Numbered from the stretch's first letter, positions 9,440 through 18,269 are shown. The stretch: 64,000 nucleotides of DNA from HGM11416 sp045596285 (GCA_045596285.1 JAZOCA010000025.1:59104-123103), one strand, 5' to 3'. Numbers and translations are program-made. Notes: generated from the letters alone by a model not told the origin.

Positions 9440-11248
9440 CTACTTTTTACAAATAGGTAACTCCGTCATACGAAGCGTAGTTGAGCCATAGGGTTGGAAA
9501 AACATTTTAACGTTACCGTTAGTACGTCCACCCCTAGGTAATCTTGCTGCTAAAAATCTATGATCTTTCTCTTCTCCCCAGTCGATCGGCGCGAGATTTA
9601 AATAGATTTTTAACGGGGGATTTTCACGGCTAAAGGCATTACTGTACGCACATTCTTCCACCTCAAATTCCCCTTCTCCTGCAAAAGCAAATTCCCAAGC
9701 AGAATCCGGATATATTTCATAATCGCAGTAAGGAAACTTTCTTTCCACGCCATCTTTTACGTACTCTTTTACCACTTTTCTTTCTTTAATGGGTAAAGCA
9801 AAAATTAGTGAACCGTATTGAAGAGCATATAACCCCATCGGTCTTTCAACCAGTTTTGGTTTACGCTCTAACGTAAGAAGAAATTCTTTTTGGCCTTTTT
9901 CGATCTTCGTAACTAAAAATCCGTCGTGTTTTTCCATTCCGCATACGTATAAATCATCTGAATTAGGAATTCTTACACGCAACGTCCATTCACCTTCGCT
10001 TTCGCTATGCACCTTTATCTTGACGCGGTTTCTAAAAGGATATTCCGTTTCAACTTCTACGTTTACCTTTGAGCCTTTCCATTCGCTTTCTATTTTAAGT
10101 GGCACACAGGATAAAATTATTATTCCGTCTTTATCCTTACCAATTGCCGAGCGAGCAAACTTGGGCCATGCCTGATTAAAATTCGCCGTGCAACACCCAA
10201 AATTAGGTTCTAGACCAAAACAGTTTGATTCTGGACCATTAGTCCCAAAAATAGGCGCATCTGGGAAAGAAACGGCTGCAATTTGATTTGTAAGTTGATC
10301 ATATTGATGCGTCCACATATCTTCGCTAATGGTAGCCGGAAGCGCGTTGAACGCTAATTTTTCTAATCTCTCTGCCCATACGGGGTTTTTAGTAATAGAA
10401 AATAGCAATTCATAACTATACATCGCTTCTGCAATTCCGCAAAGTTCAGTACCCTGTATCGGGCTATCGCCTGCAAGACATTCATCTCCCGTAAAATGCC
10501 CGTATACGGTTGAATGATATTTCATCAATAGATTGTAAAGTTTTTCGGCTTCTCCCGTACTTTCTTTGCCTAAAAATGCAGAATAAAGCGCCTCTCCTTT
10601 AAGAGCCATTGCAGCATTAACAACGTGCGTTTCAAAACTCCATTCCTTAACGACGGTATCCCAAAGCTGTGATACGTTTTCATAATCAGCTCCTTGTGAG
10701 CGTAATCTTTTTGCTAATTCTTTAAGCCACTCTTCGGGGCGCCTTTCATATATCCAACAAATTGAAATTAAGCATTCATACCATCTTGATGCAGCCCATT
10801 GTTTGATCGTGCAACTCTTTAAAAAATAATGAAGATTTTTAAGAGCGCGATATATACAGTCTTCAACACGATCATCCCCGCTACAATCAGCGTAAACGAC
10901 TAAAACTTTGGTCATCAAAAACAACGCCCAAACGTCATACGTAGTACGTTCTTCATCCGTGCAAGGACAAATCCAACCATCTTCTTTTTGCCCTTCCATA
11001 ATTGCATTTATGTACTTTTTTACTCGTTCCTTCATGTCGGCGTCGTCTAAAAGATAAGCAAGCGGAATAAAACCGTCTAACCAATAAGGCACACGCTCCC
11101 ATCCTTCTCTATCTCCGCCAATCCACTTACTGTTCTGAACGTCAGGCCATATTTTATCTAAATTACCACTTAACCCTGCAGCTTGAATTTCTAATTGCTT
11201 TTTTAACCATCCTTGGGGCTTTATTTCATTTGCATTAAAAAATCTCAT
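9440..11248 (-). CDS. Glycoside hydrolase family 127-like protein (beta-L-arabinofuranosidase type)
   Basis: 602 aa, close to the family's usual length, with no signal peptide, so cytoplasmic. It has the DUF1680/GH127 (alpha/alpha)6 barrel with the signature GLEPNFGCCTANF around residue 350; the paired cysteines are the metal-bound catalytic cysteine region of HypBA1-type enzymes. The N-terminus (KPQGWLKKQLEIQAAGLSG) is also typical. In the family the enzyme removes beta-L-arabinofuranose from oligosaccharides. It is the first gene of the operon, with a GGAG ribosome binding site, and would process the sugar imported by the downstream transporter. The precise sugar specificity within GH127/GH146 relatives is uncertain. 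Confidence 0.85.
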   Translation of the reverse strand: MRFFNANEIKPQGWLKKQLEIQAAGLSGNLDKIWPDVQNSKWIGGDREGWERVPYWLDGFIPLAYLLDDADMKERVKKYINAIMEGQKEDGWICPCTDEERTTYDVWALFLMTKVLVVYADCSGDDRVEDCIYRALKNLHYFLKSCTIKQWAASRWYECLISICWIYERRPEEWLKELAKRLRSQGADYENVSQLWDTVVKEWSFETHVVNAAMALKGEALYSAFLGKESTGEAEKLYNLLMKYHSTVYGHFTGDECLAGDSPIQGTELCGIAEAMYSYELLFSITKNPVWAERLEKLAFNALPATISEDMWTHQYDQLTNQIAAVSFPDAPIFGTNGPESNCFGLEPNFGCCTANFNQAWPKFARSAIGKDKDGIIILSCVPLKIESEWKGSKVNVEVETEYPFRNRVKIKVHSESEGEWTLRVRIPNSDDLYVCGMEKHDGFLVTKIEKGQKEFLLTLERKPKLVERPMGLYALQYGSLIFALPIKERKVVKEYVKDGVERKFPYCDYEIYPDSAWEFAFAGEGEFEVEECAYSNAFSRENPPLKIYLNLAPIDWGEEKDHRFLAARLPRGGRTNGNVKMFFQPYGSTTLRMTELPICKK

Positions 11249-11280
11249 AATAAGGTCGCTCCATTTTATTTCGCACTATA

Positions 11281-11309
11281 ATAATAAAACATATTTCAAG
11301 CCATTGCAA
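11281..11309 (-). promoter_or_regulatory. Predicted sigma-A promoter of the GH127 operon
   Basis: On the minus strand, TTGCAA (11309-11304) and TATTAT (11286-11281) are separated by 17 bp. The predicted start of transcription lies about 25-30 nt upstream of the gene. Confidence 0.6.
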
Positions 11310-11396
11310 TATCGATTTTAACCATAATTATTGCAATTATCACCCTATCATTACCCGCTTTGTTTATCAATTAGTTGATTATTTTCACTTTTAAAG

Positions 11397-11427
11397 TCGT
11401 TTATTTGTGTTTTAAAGGTATAAACGA
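11397..11427. promoter_or_regulatory. Inverted repeat, candidate regulator-binding site
   Basis: TCGTTTAT and ATAAACGA form a perfect 8-bp inverted repeat with a 15-bp spacer, in the middle of the divergent promoter region. The position would suit binding by the adjacent AraC-family regulator; this is inference. Confidence 0.4.
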
Positions 11428-11482
11428 ACTAAAATTGATGTTTTTTATTGCAAACACTCACTTTTTTCGCAAAAAAAAAGTA

Positions 11483-11511
11483 TTGCAAATATTTAAATCG
11501 TATGTTATAAT
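11483..11511 (+). promoter_or_regulatory. Predicted sigma-A promoter of the araC-type gene
   Basis: TTGCAA (11483-11488), 17-bp spacer, TATAAT (11506-11511). It lies about 58 nt upstream of the ATG at 11570. Confidence 0.7.
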
Positions 11512-11569
11512 TAAAAAAATCCCAAAATTACAAAAGTAATCACAACTTTGAAAAGGATTAGGAGCAAAA

Positions 11570-12301
11570 ATGTATTTATCTTTCGATAGCCTACCTCAAT
11601 TTATTTGCTTTTCACCGCGCAAATTTTACGCAGGAGAACACCATATGGACCGCCGTATAAACGAATCGGTGTTGCTTTTAATAAAAAGTGGAACATTAAA
11701 TTTTGAAGAAGACGGTGTTCCTATTTCTTTATCTGCCGGAGAATATTATATTCAACGACCTTCGCTTCGCCAAACCGGAAAAGCCGTAAGCCTTTCGCCT
11801 AATTATTACTATATTCATTTCTTTGGAAGTTTTGGAGATAGTGGGCTACCCTTACGCGGCACTTTTGACATGGAGATTATTCAAAAATACATCGACGAAT
11901 TAATAACGATAGGCCATGATGCACCAAAGATGGAACTTCACAAAAACCTTTACTGCATCCTTTCTGACCTATCAAAACCTGAAAAAGATACCACGGCTCA
12001 CGACATTAAAAAATATATATTGCGCAATTATAACAAAGCAATTACTCTTGATCAAATTTGCGAAGCACTAAACTTTAGTAAAAATCACCTAATCCGCGTT
12101 TTTAAAAAGCAGTATGGAAAAACGCCCTATCAATTCTTGATAGAATATCAGTTGGAACAAGCGCGTCAACTTTTACTCACAACTAACCGTTCGTGCGAAC
12201 AAATCGCATATTCCGTTGGGTTTGAAGATTATTCAGTTTTTTACAGAGCCTTTAAAAAACGCTTCAACGTTGCACCAACTCATTACGGGCACAATAACTA
12301 A
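11570..12301 (+). CDS. AraC-family transcriptional regulator of the glycan operon
   Basis: 243 aa with a good AGGAG ribosome binding site. Residues about 1-95 are a cupin-like sensor (ESVLLLIKSGTLNFEEDG...LSAGEYYIQRP); residues about 140-240 are the double helix-turn-helix of AraC proteins, ending with the typical GFEDYSVFYRAFKKRFNVAPTHY. Such proteins bind a sugar and activate a nearby promoter. The gene is transcribed away from the GH127-transporter operon, which is its most likely target. The rhamnose operon at 29-33 kb has no regulator beside it, so a role there cannot be excluded. Confidence 0.9.
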   Translation: MYLSFDSLPQFICFSPRKFYAGEHHMDRRINESVLLLIKSGTLNFEEDGVPISLSAGEYYIQRPSLRQTGKAVSLSPNYYYIHFFGSFGDSGLPLRGTFDMEIIQKYIDELITIGHDAPKMELHKNLYCILSDLSKPEKDTTAHDIKKYILRNYNKAITLDQICEALNFSKNHLIRVFKKQYGKTPYQFLIEYQLEQARQLLLTTNRSCEQIAYSVGFEDYSVFYRAFKKRFNVAPTHYGHNN

Positions 12302-12404
12302 CGATATTATACCTTTTGATTTAAGCGCGATAATTTTAACATAGCCTTTACGATTAAACGTTTGTCGTTTTGTTATCAACGATTAAAATTATAATATGCA
12401 AAAA

Positions 12405-12515
12405 TAACCGCCAAGTAGATTTATTCTGCTTGGCTTTTTTGCTGTCCTTTTAAGCCGTTTTATAATAAAAATCATAAAAAAGTCAGGCTATAAGGCGATT
12501 AACGCCCCATTTTTC
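12405..12515 (+). repeat. Dispersed repeat, copy 1 (about 110 bp)
   Basis: This segment matches 29203-29301 in the same orientation: GATTTATTC-GCTTGGCTTTTTTG, then TTTTATAATAAAAATCA-AAAAAG, then the CTATA-CGATTAAC motif. The two copies differ by scattered substitutions, as expected for old members of one repeat family. Confidence 0.75.
12408..12442 (+). terminator. Rho-independent terminator after araC-type gene
   Basis: GCCAAG, a 13-nt loop, CTTGGC, then TTTTTT. The hairpin belongs to a segment that is duplicated near 29205-29240. Confidence 0.7.
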
Positions 12516-12635
12516 CTTATATTGAATTATGCATCCTAATATATTTTGTGTTGATTACACATAAACAATGTTTTTGCCGAAAGGAAAAATAATTCTTTTA
12601 AACACATGGCAAAAAAGAGAACTTCAAAGGTAATA

Positions 12636-12722
12636 TATACAAAACACAGACCGATGAATAAAAAACAAGAAAGGGTTTAGTAGCCACCAAAAAAATAAAC
12701 GTTAGCTACTCTGTTTTGTATA
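12636..12722. repeat. Nested inverted repeats, possible structured RNA
   Basis: An 11-bp perfect inverted repeat, TATACAAAACA (12636-12646) and TGTTTTGTATA (12712-12722), encloses a second one, AGTAGC (12679-12684) and GCTACT (12705-12710). The right arms are adjacent, so the RNA could fold into one long stem with a large left bulge. No function is known. Confidence 0.4.
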
Positions 12723-12743
12723 AACTTTAAGGCTAAAACAACT

Positions 12744-12780
12744 AAAAAGTGCCCCTATATGTCGATTAACAACTATTTCA
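12744..12780 (+). repeat. Dispersed CTATA-GTCGATTA motif
   Basis: AAAAAGTGCCCCTATATG followed by TCGATTAAC: one of the clear intergenic copies of the dispersed motif described in the findings. Confidence 0.7.
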
Positions 12781-13010
12781 CAACAAGAAAAAACCGTAAT
12801 TTAAATAAAGGTATCTACCTATCCCTTAACTACTACTGCTGCTACGATTTACGCTAAGACCTAATTCACGATATATATGGTTATTTTTTTCCCAACGGTT
12901 TTAATAATTACGTTAATTATAAATCATAAGCCATACGGCGAATCGCTTAAATTTAACGGCTTTTATCACAAGAAAAGCAAATTATTAGAATCAGATAACA
13001 AAAAACGCCC

Positions 13011-13040
13011 AAAAGTGGGCGTATAAGTCGATTATTAAAG
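13011..13040 (+). repeat. Dispersed CTATA-GTCGATTA motif
   Basis: AAAAGTGGGCGTATAAG followed by TCGATTATTAAAG. It overlaps a small hairpin ACGCCCA-AAAG-TGGGCGT. It lies about 130 bp beyond the stop of the kinase gene. Confidence 0.7.
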
Positions 13041-13125
13041 GTTTTGTTCAAAATTTAAGATCATATCATTATAAAATAAGTCTTAAAAAAATGATTTAAA
13101 CATAGAACAGTTAAACGGTAGAAAA

Positions 13126-13151
13126 AAGCACTTGGTAATTTCCAAGTGCTT
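13126..13151 (-). terminator. Rho-independent terminator of the kinase-aldolase-isomerase operon
   Basis: AAGCACTTGG, short loop, CCAAGTGCTT, then T6 when read on the minus strand, just after the stop of the kinase gene. Confidence 0.8.
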
Positions 13152-13166
13152 TTTAAATTATTATAA

Positions 13167-14180
13167 TTATAGTTCTTTAAACTGTTTTACAAATGCAAGA
13201 ACGTCTTCACAGTGGCGCAAACCGTCGCTACCGTTATTTTCACTTAGCGAACACGTTGCAGTTGCGCGTGCTAATTTCATTGCTTGAGTAATTGTTTGAT
13301 TACAATATGCAGAATATAAAATACCACAGCAATAAGCGTCACCCGCCCCCGTTGTGCCTTTAATGAAACCTTGTGGAAGTTCAAAACTTTTTAAACTAAC
13401 AAATTCATTTTTTTCAACGTCATAACCAAAACTTATCTTTGGCGAATGAATAACTATCCATTTTGAAACGCCAAAATCACGTAGTTTAAACATTGCCCTT
13501 TTTACTTCTTCAAGCAAAAATTCGCCCTTTCTATCTAAAAGATTTATTTCGGTAACCGACTGCGCTTCAAATTCGTTTATACAGCAAATATCGGTATATT
13601 TAAGTGCGCTTTTTATAATTTTTTGCGCTCTGTCACTCTGTTCTGAAACGATATCTATAGAGGTAAGCATTCCCTTCTCTTTTGCCTTGCAAAGCATTTT
13701 TGCGCCGTTTGTACCGTATTCTTCGTTAAATGCGTCGATTTTTTTCATAAGTAGCAAATATTCTAAATGAAAAATTTTTGCTGAAATATTTTCCCAATCA
13801 ACGCAGTTTTCATCAAAAACGTCGCTTGCACCCGGGATAAAAAAGAAGGTTCTTTGCTTTGTGTCGCTTGCATTCATAACTATTGTAACGCTACTTTCGC
13901 CATCTACGGTAATACCCGAGCGATCAATATTATCATATTTTGATAGCGTAGAAATTAAATGTTTACCATTATCATCTGCACCAACTACAGCATAAACTTT
14001 AACGGGTAAATCCTTATCAAGCTTAGCCAAATCTAAAATCAAGTTACCCGAACCGCCAACGTAGTGTGCGGTATCGCGAACGTTCACAAGCAAACCTTGT
14101 TCAGGATAGGTATCAATTTGATAAAAAACGTCTGAAATAAGCGAACCCGCTATGGCAATTCCCTGTTTTTGATTTTGCAT
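13167..14180 (-). CDS. PfkB-family sugar kinase
   Basis: 337 aa. The N-terminal GGSGNLILDLAKL and the C-terminal signature KGTTGAGDAYCCG (PfkB signature 2, catalytic Asp in GAGD) identify a ribokinase/PfkB enzyme. It phosphorylates a sugar or sugar intermediate with ATP in the cytoplasm. It is the third gene of an operon with a ketose-bisphosphate-type aldolase (1 nt upstream) and an aldose-ketose isomerase. The set predicts isomerisation of an aldose, phosphorylation of the ketose, and cleavage to a triose phosphate. The exact sugar cannot be read from the sequence. Confidence 0.88.
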   Translation of the reverse strand: MQNQKQGIAIAGSLISDVFYQIDTYPEQGLLVNVRDTAHYVGGSGNLILDLAKLDKDLPVKVYAVVGADDNGKHLISTLSKYDNIDRSGITVDGESSVTIVMNASDTKQRTFFFIPGASDVFDENCVDWENISAKIFHLEYLLLMKKIDAFNEEYGTNGAKMLCKAKEKGMLTSIDIVSEQSDRAQKIIKSALKYTDICCINEFEAQSVTEINLLDRKGEFLLEEVKRAMFKLRDFGVSKWIVIHSPKISFGYDVEKNEFVSLKSFELPQGFIKGTTGAGDAYCCGILYSAYCNQTITQAMKLARATATCSLSENNGSDGLRHCEDVLAFVKQFKEL

Positions 14181-14181
14181 A

Positions 14182-15063
14182 TTACACCTTTAAACTAAAA
14201 ATTTCTATTGCTTTTTTAACGTCTTCTTTCATTGCTTCAATGGCAATTAGCGGTAAATCGTGGTAAAATAACGGACTGCCCTTAGGTAAATTTTCAATAT
14301 ATTCTTTTACCGCTTTGCCACCGGCAAGCGCCATATAAGTATAATAATTTACTTTGCGAATACCGTTTTTGATTGCAGTTTGAAATTCTTCTTTAGTTAA
14401 GCCCGATCCGCCGTGCATAACGAGAGGAACAGAAGTCTTTTCACTTATTTTTTTAATTCTGTCTAGGTCAAGTTTTGGTTTTTTCTGATAAACGCCGTGT
14501 GCAGTTCCAAAAGCAATTGCAAGCGCGTCTACACCTGTTCTTTCAACAAAATCTTTGGCTACGTCTGGATTCGTATAAACGTCTTCTTCGCTATTATAAT
14601 TGCTTAAACTTTCTTGCTCTTTTGCACCCCCAACACCTATATCTGACGAGAAAATATGCCCAAGTTCGGCTTCAACGGTAACGCCAACCGAATGGGCTAA
14701 CTTACAAATAAGCGCGGTTTGTTTGACGTTTTCTTCGTAATCTGCGCTTGAAGCATCAAGCATAACTGAAGTAAAACCTAACTGAATAGCCCTTAAACAA
14801 GATTCAACGCTACTGCCGTGATCTAAATGTACGCATATAGGAACTGTTGCATTTTTTGCAAGATTTATCATTATAGGCGCAATTTCAGTAATGGAAACAA
14901 GGGGTGAATGAACTTCTGCCCAGTTAAAAACTATTCCCTGCTTCATTTCTTCAGCCGCTTTAACAACCGCAACGGCGGATTCATAATTGCATGCGTTAAA
15001 CGCGCCTACCGCGTAACCTTTTGCCCTTGCGTCATTCATTAGTTCGGTAAGTGATACTAACAT
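14182..15063 (-). CDS. Class II ketose-bisphosphate aldolase family (FbaA/GatY/KbaY-like)
   Basis: 293 aa. The zinc-site motifs of class II aldolases are present: CVHLDHGSS, EAELGHIF, AFGTAHG and MHGGSG, and the C-terminal KVNYYTYMALAGG matches the substrate-phosphate region. The enzyme cleaves a phosphorylated ketose to dihydroxyacetone phosphate and an aldehyde. It sits between an isomerase and a PfkB kinase in one operon with 10-nt and 1-nt gaps. Because the first enzyme is fucose-isomerase-like, the substrate is more likely a deoxy or rare sugar phosphate than fructose 1,6-bisphosphate (inference). Confidence 0.9.
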   Translation of the reverse strand: MLVSLTELMNDARAKGYAVGAFNACNYESAVAVVKAAEEMKQGIVFNWAEVHSPLVSITEIAPIMINLAKNATVPICVHLDHGSSVESCLRAIQLGFTSVMLDASSADYEENVKQTALICKLAHSVGVTVEAELGHIFSSDIGVGGAKEQESLSNYNSEEDVYTNPDVAKDFVERTGVDALAIAFGTAHGVYQKKPKLDLDRIKKISEKTSVPLVMHGGSGLTKEEFQTAIKNGIRKVNYYTYMALAGGKAVKEYIENLPKGSPLFYHDLPLIAIEAMKEDVKKAIEIFSLKV

Positions 15064-15073
15064 TATTTTCTCC

Positions 15074-16468
15074 TTAAATTAAATCAATTTTGTAGTCAAG
15101 ATAATTGCTAAACGCTTCTACAACAGATTTAGCATAGTTGCCCCTTGTTACTGCAACGTGATGACGATAGCCATTTTGCGCCATATATTTAAGCATACCG
15201 TTAACGTCTGCCTTTTCAAAAACTGCGCCACAACCGAAAAATTCTTTTGGCAATATATCTTCCGTAAGATTGCCTTCGGTAACAAACGAACAAACTTCAC
15301 CGTTTTCAGTTTTTAAGCTACCAACAGTCATTTCGCCAGTTATAAATTTACCTTTGTTTATACCTACGCCAGAACCTTCGCCGTATGACTTTTTAAACAT
15401 AAGATGCTCTTCAATTTTACCTTTTCCTTGCATAAGAGCAGCTGGCGCAGGCCCGCAATGGAATAAAATGAGCTTATCTGGATGATTTTCGTAGTTATTA
15501 TTAACGTCAAGTAGCATAACGGGATAATCTGCGGCTAAATACATTGCGCGCATCATAACTGCGTTGGTTACGTCTAGCTCACAACTTGCCGAAATACCGC
15601 GATTATTAAGTTCGCCTAAAATAAGACAAGGGGCTATTCCATAACGCTTTTGTAATTCATCCCAGCATCTTACTGCAACAGAGTGTAAATCTAATTCTTC
15701 AATAAGTTCGTCAATGGCAACGCCAAGTCGCGCAATATTTTCAAGTTTTTGCGGTGGATAATTACCAAAATCAGAAATTTGTGAGTAAAGTTCCTTTTTG
15801 CTTTCAAGTTTTTTCTGGTCTGCGTTATCCATCAATGCAAACACGCGAGACATATCTATCGTTTCTACGTTGATACGCTTATTTTGAAAGGCAATTTCAT
15901 CAAATCTAACCGTTTTAAATGCAGTTGTGCGCGCGCCGATAGCGCCAACGTTAAACTTTCTCATTCCGTTTACCACACGGCAAGTTCCGGCAAATAAACG
16001 CAAATCTTCTTTAAATTCTTCACTATAAGGATCTACGCAAAAACTCTTTGTAAGGGTGAATTTTACCTTCATTTGGCGTAGCACGTTACACATTGCAAGT
16101 TTACCACACATTGCATCACGCCTATGGGCAAAATCCATTTTATCCATTTCATCAGGAAATGCGTGTACTAAAATGGGTACTGTTACGTCCTTAAATGCAA
16201 CTGAAGCGCCGTTTTCATCACCAAAGTTCGGAAGTGATAAAATAATACCGTCATATCTCCCTTCATTTTCCTTCAAAAAGCGAGCATAAGCCTTACCTTC
16301 GTTAATTGTTTCAACTGCGCCGTAGCGTGTTAAGTTTTCATCCATTATTAAATAGTCGTAACCGTTTTCTTCTAAAACTTTGCATAACGCAATTCGCGCA
16401 GACGCAATTAGTTCACCTGGGAAAAAACCGCGGTTACCAAAATATAAAGCAAAAGTAGTTTTTTTCAT
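15074..16468 (-). CDS. L-fucose/L-arabinose isomerase-family protein
   Basis: 464 aa. The protein has the fucose-isomerase fold: an N-terminal Rossmann-like domain (GRYDGIILSLPNFGDENGAS, TVPILVHAFPDE) and a C-terminal region with LLDVNNNYENHPDKLILFHCGPAP and ITGEMTVGSLKTENGE, typical of 'L-fucose/L-arabinose isomerase family' proteins. The family interconverts aldoses and ketoses with a divalent metal. It is the first gene of the operon, with an AGGGAGG ribosome binding site, and is transcribed away from a PocR-AraC regulator. It is shorter than classical FucI (about 590 aa), so it belongs to the shorter, poorly characterised branch; the substrate is unknown. Confidence 0.82.
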   Translation of the reverse strand: MKKTTFALYFGNRGFFPGELIASARIALCKVLEENGYDYLIMDENLTRYGAVETINEGKAYARFLKENEGRYDGIILSLPNFGDENGASVAFKDVTVPILVHAFPDEMDKMDFAHRRDAMCGKLAMCNVLRQMKVKFTLTKSFCVDPYSEEFKEDLRLFAGTCRVVNGMRKFNVGAIGARTTAFKTVRFDEIAFQNKRINVETIDMSRVFALMDNADQKKLESKKELYSQISDFGNYPPQKLENIARLGVAIDELIEELDLHSVAVRCWDELQKRYGIAPCLILGELNNRGISASCELDVTNAVMMRAMYLAADYPVMLLDVNNNYENHPDKLILFHCGPAPAALMQGKGKIEEHLMFKKSYGEGSGVGINKGKFITGEMTVGSLKTENGEVCSFVTEGNLTEDILPKEFFGCGAVFEKADVNGMLKYMAQNGYRHHVAVTRGNYAKSVVEAFSNYLDYKIDLI

Positions 16469-16579
16469 AAAAGCCTCCCTATAGGTTTATATACTTATAA
16501 TAGCACTTTTTTTCCGTTAATAATAGTAAGAAATATCACTAAAAATAGTAAAATCTTCCCAAAATATGATATTATACCC

Positions 16580-16608
16580 TTGCTTGAGCGCAAAAACTAT
16601 GTTATAAT
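16580..16608 (+). promoter_or_regulatory. Predicted sigma-A promoter of PocR-AraC gene
   Basis: TTGCTT (16580-16585), 17-bp spacer, TATAAT (16603-16608), about 20 nt before the ATG. Confidence 0.6.
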
Positions 16609-16628
16609 TCAATAGGGGTAATAATCGT

Positions 16629-17483
16629 ATGTTAATAAATTTTAACCTGCCTAAACTTAATAAACTTCTTGCCGATTTTTATACGCTTACCGGTATGACT
16701 ATAAGCGTTTGGGATGCAAATTTTAATCAACTTTCTTACTATCCGTTAGAAATGCAACCCTTTTGTAATATGATAAAACAATCTAAGATCGGCAAAAAAA
16801 GATGTTTTGAATGTGATAAAAATCTTTGCGCCGAATGCGTTAAAACAAATAGTCCCGTTACTCACTACTGCCATACTGGGCTTATAGATACTGCGCTACC
16901 CATCAAATTTAAAGATAACGTTTTAGGCTACGTTATGTTTGGGCAAGTTTTGGAAAAACAGGATAATAACGCTTCTTCGCGTATAAAAAAACTTTGCAAA
17001 GAACTTAAATTAGATTACAATATCCTTTTTGAAAACTACTGCAAACTAAAAATCTACGATAGGCAAAAAATTGCATCCGCAGGCAATATTTTGATTACCG
17101 CAACACGCAATTTGTGGCTTTCTGACTACGTTGAAATCGGCTACAATACCTTAGCTTCTAAAATAAACGACTATATTCGCAAAAATCTTTCTGGTGACCT
17201 TTCTTTACAAGCAATTTGCTTAGCAATCGGTGTTTCTAAAAATAAACTGTATGAAGTTACGCACGAACAGTTTGGTTGCACTATCGGTCAACAAGTTTCT
17301 AAAATTCGCATTGATGAAGCAAAAAAACTTCTTTCTACCACAGATTACCCTATAAGCGAAGTAAGCGATTTAGTAGGTATGACGGATTACAACTATTTTA
17401 CTAAGTTTTTTAAATTACACACAGGCACTACCCCGCTTAAGTATCGAAAGCAGTTTCCTTTTAGTTTGCACGATTACGTATAA
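16629..17483 (+). CDS. AraC-family regulator with N-terminal PocR sensor domain (sugar operon)
   Basis: 284 aa. Residues about 5-165 match the PocR ligand-binding domain: LLADFYTLTGMTISVWD, then the cysteine-rich CFECDKNLCAECVKTN and GYVMFGQVL. Residues about 185-280 form the AraC double helix-turn-helix. In PocR the domain senses a small diol; ligands of its relatives are mostly unknown. The gene is divergent from the isomerase-aldolase-kinase operon and would activate it. A second PocR-AraC gene heads the neighbouring corrinoid operon (21637-22767). Confidence 0.88.
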   Translation: MLINFNLPKLNKLLADFYTLTGMTISVWDANFNQLSYYPLEMQPFCNMIKQSKIGKKRCFECDKNLCAECVKTNSPVTHYCHTGLIDTALPIKFKDNVLGYVMFGQVLEKQDNNASSRIKKLCKELKLDYNILFENYCKLKIYDRQKIASAGNILITATRNLWLSDYVEIGYNTLASKINDYIRKNLSGDLSLQAICLAIGVSKNKLYEVTHEQFGCTIGQQVSKIRIDEAKKLLSTTDYPISEVSDLVGMTDYNYFTKFFKLHTGTTPLKYRKQFPFSLHDYV

Positions 17484-17521
17484 ATCAAAAAATAATAACT
17501 TTAGTTGAAAGTGCTAGCAAA

Positions 17522-17553
17522 AAAGACCTGATGAAGAAACATTAGGCCTTTTT
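17522..17553 (+). terminator. Rho-independent terminator after PocR-AraC gene
   Basis: AGACCTGATG, loop, CATTAGGCCT, then TTTTT, about 40 nt after the stop. Confidence 0.7.
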
Positions 17554-17587
17554 ATATTACGAATAATTTATGAATTTGAAAATAAAA

Positions 17588-17608
17588 AACCGTGGAAAAT
17601 CCACGGCT
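17588..17608 (-). terminator. Rho-independent terminator of the corrinoid operon
   Basis: CCGTGG-AAAAT-CCACGG hairpin; on the minus strand it is followed by a T-rich run. It lies 20 nt after the stop of the corrinoid-protein gene. Confidence 0.7.
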
Positions 17609-17627
17609 TTATTCTATTAAATATCTA

Positions 17628-18269
17628 TTATTTACCTGAACAAATTTCAAGTGCTACGTCTGCAGCAGAAGCAGCGTCTGGAGTGTAGTAATCTGCACCG
17701 ATACTATCACAGAATGATTGAGTAATAGGCGCGCCACCGATCATAATCTTAACGCTTTCTCTAATGCCTTCTTTTTCTGCTTTTTCAACAACTGATTTCA
17801 TTTCCATCATAGTGGTGGTTAAAAGCGCTGAACAACAAATAATTTGAGCATTGTGTTCTTTTGCCTTTTCAACAAAAGTATCAGCAGAAACGTCTACGCC
17901 AAGATCGATAACGGTTAAGCCCTTGCCTTCAAGCATCATTTTAACAAGGTTTTTACCAATGTCGTGTAAATCGCCTTTTACAGTACCTATAACGGCAACA
18001 CCTTTAGCGGTTACACCGCTTGCAACTAAATATGGGCGTAAAACTTCAACACCTGCGTTCATAGCGCGTGCAGCAACTAAAACTTCGGGTACGAAAACTT
18101 CATTTCTTTTAAACTTTTCGCCAACAACGCCCATTGCAGCAAGCAAGCCTTCTTCTAAAATAACCTTAGGTTCAACACCTTCTTCAATTGCCTGAGCAAC
18201 AAGTTCTTTAACCTTAGGTGCTCTACCGCGCTGTAAAAATGCGCTAATATCTTCTAAAATAACACTCAT
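17628..18269 (-). CDS. Corrinoid (B12-binding) protein of a methyltransferase system
   Basis: 213 aa. Residues about 1-85 are the four-helix cap domain (B12-binding-2), and residues about 90-213 the Rossmann B12-binding domain with the classic motif DLHDIGKN (His is the lower cobalt ligand), followed by SALLTTTM and MIGGAPI. This is the MtaC/MtbC/MtmC type: it carries a methyl group on cobalt between two methyltransferases. Upstream on the same strand are a DUF2284 gene, a reactivating ATPase and a UroD-type methyltransferase, which complete a corrinoid methyl-transfer set. It is preceded by a 34-bp tandem repeat in the leader region. AAGGAG ribosome binding site. Confidence 0.93.
   Translation of the reverse strand: MSVILEDISAFLQRGRAPKVKELVAQAIEEGVEPKVILEEGLLAAMGVVGEKFKRNEVFVPEVLVAARAMNAGVEVLRPYLVASGVTAKGVAVIGTVKGDLHDIGKNLVKMMLEGKGLTVIDLGVDVSADTFVEKAKEHNAQIICCSALLTTTMMEMKSVVEKAEKEGIRESVKIMIGGAPITQSFCDSIGADYYTPDAASAADVALEICSGK

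Larger units (their letters stand above)
11249..11569. other. Divergent promoter region between GH127 operon and araC-type regulator
   Basis: This 321-bp gap holds two face-away sigma-A promoters (listed separately) and an inverted repeat TCGTTTAT / ATAAACGA at 11397-11404 and 11420-11427. The rest is AT-rich sequence with repeated CACTTTT words and no reading frame of note. Confidence 0.7.
12302..13166. other. Gene-poor repeat-bearing region
   Basis: 865 bp without a convincing gene. It holds the regulator's terminator (12408-12442), a longer segment duplicated at 29.2 kb (12405-12515), nested inverted repeats (12636-12722), three copies of a dispersed motif (near 12486, 12752 and 13016) and the kinase operon's terminator (13126-13151). 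A 25-codon frame at 12606-12683 (MAKKRTSKVIYTKHRPMNKK...) has no clear ribosome binding site. Confidence 0.6.
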
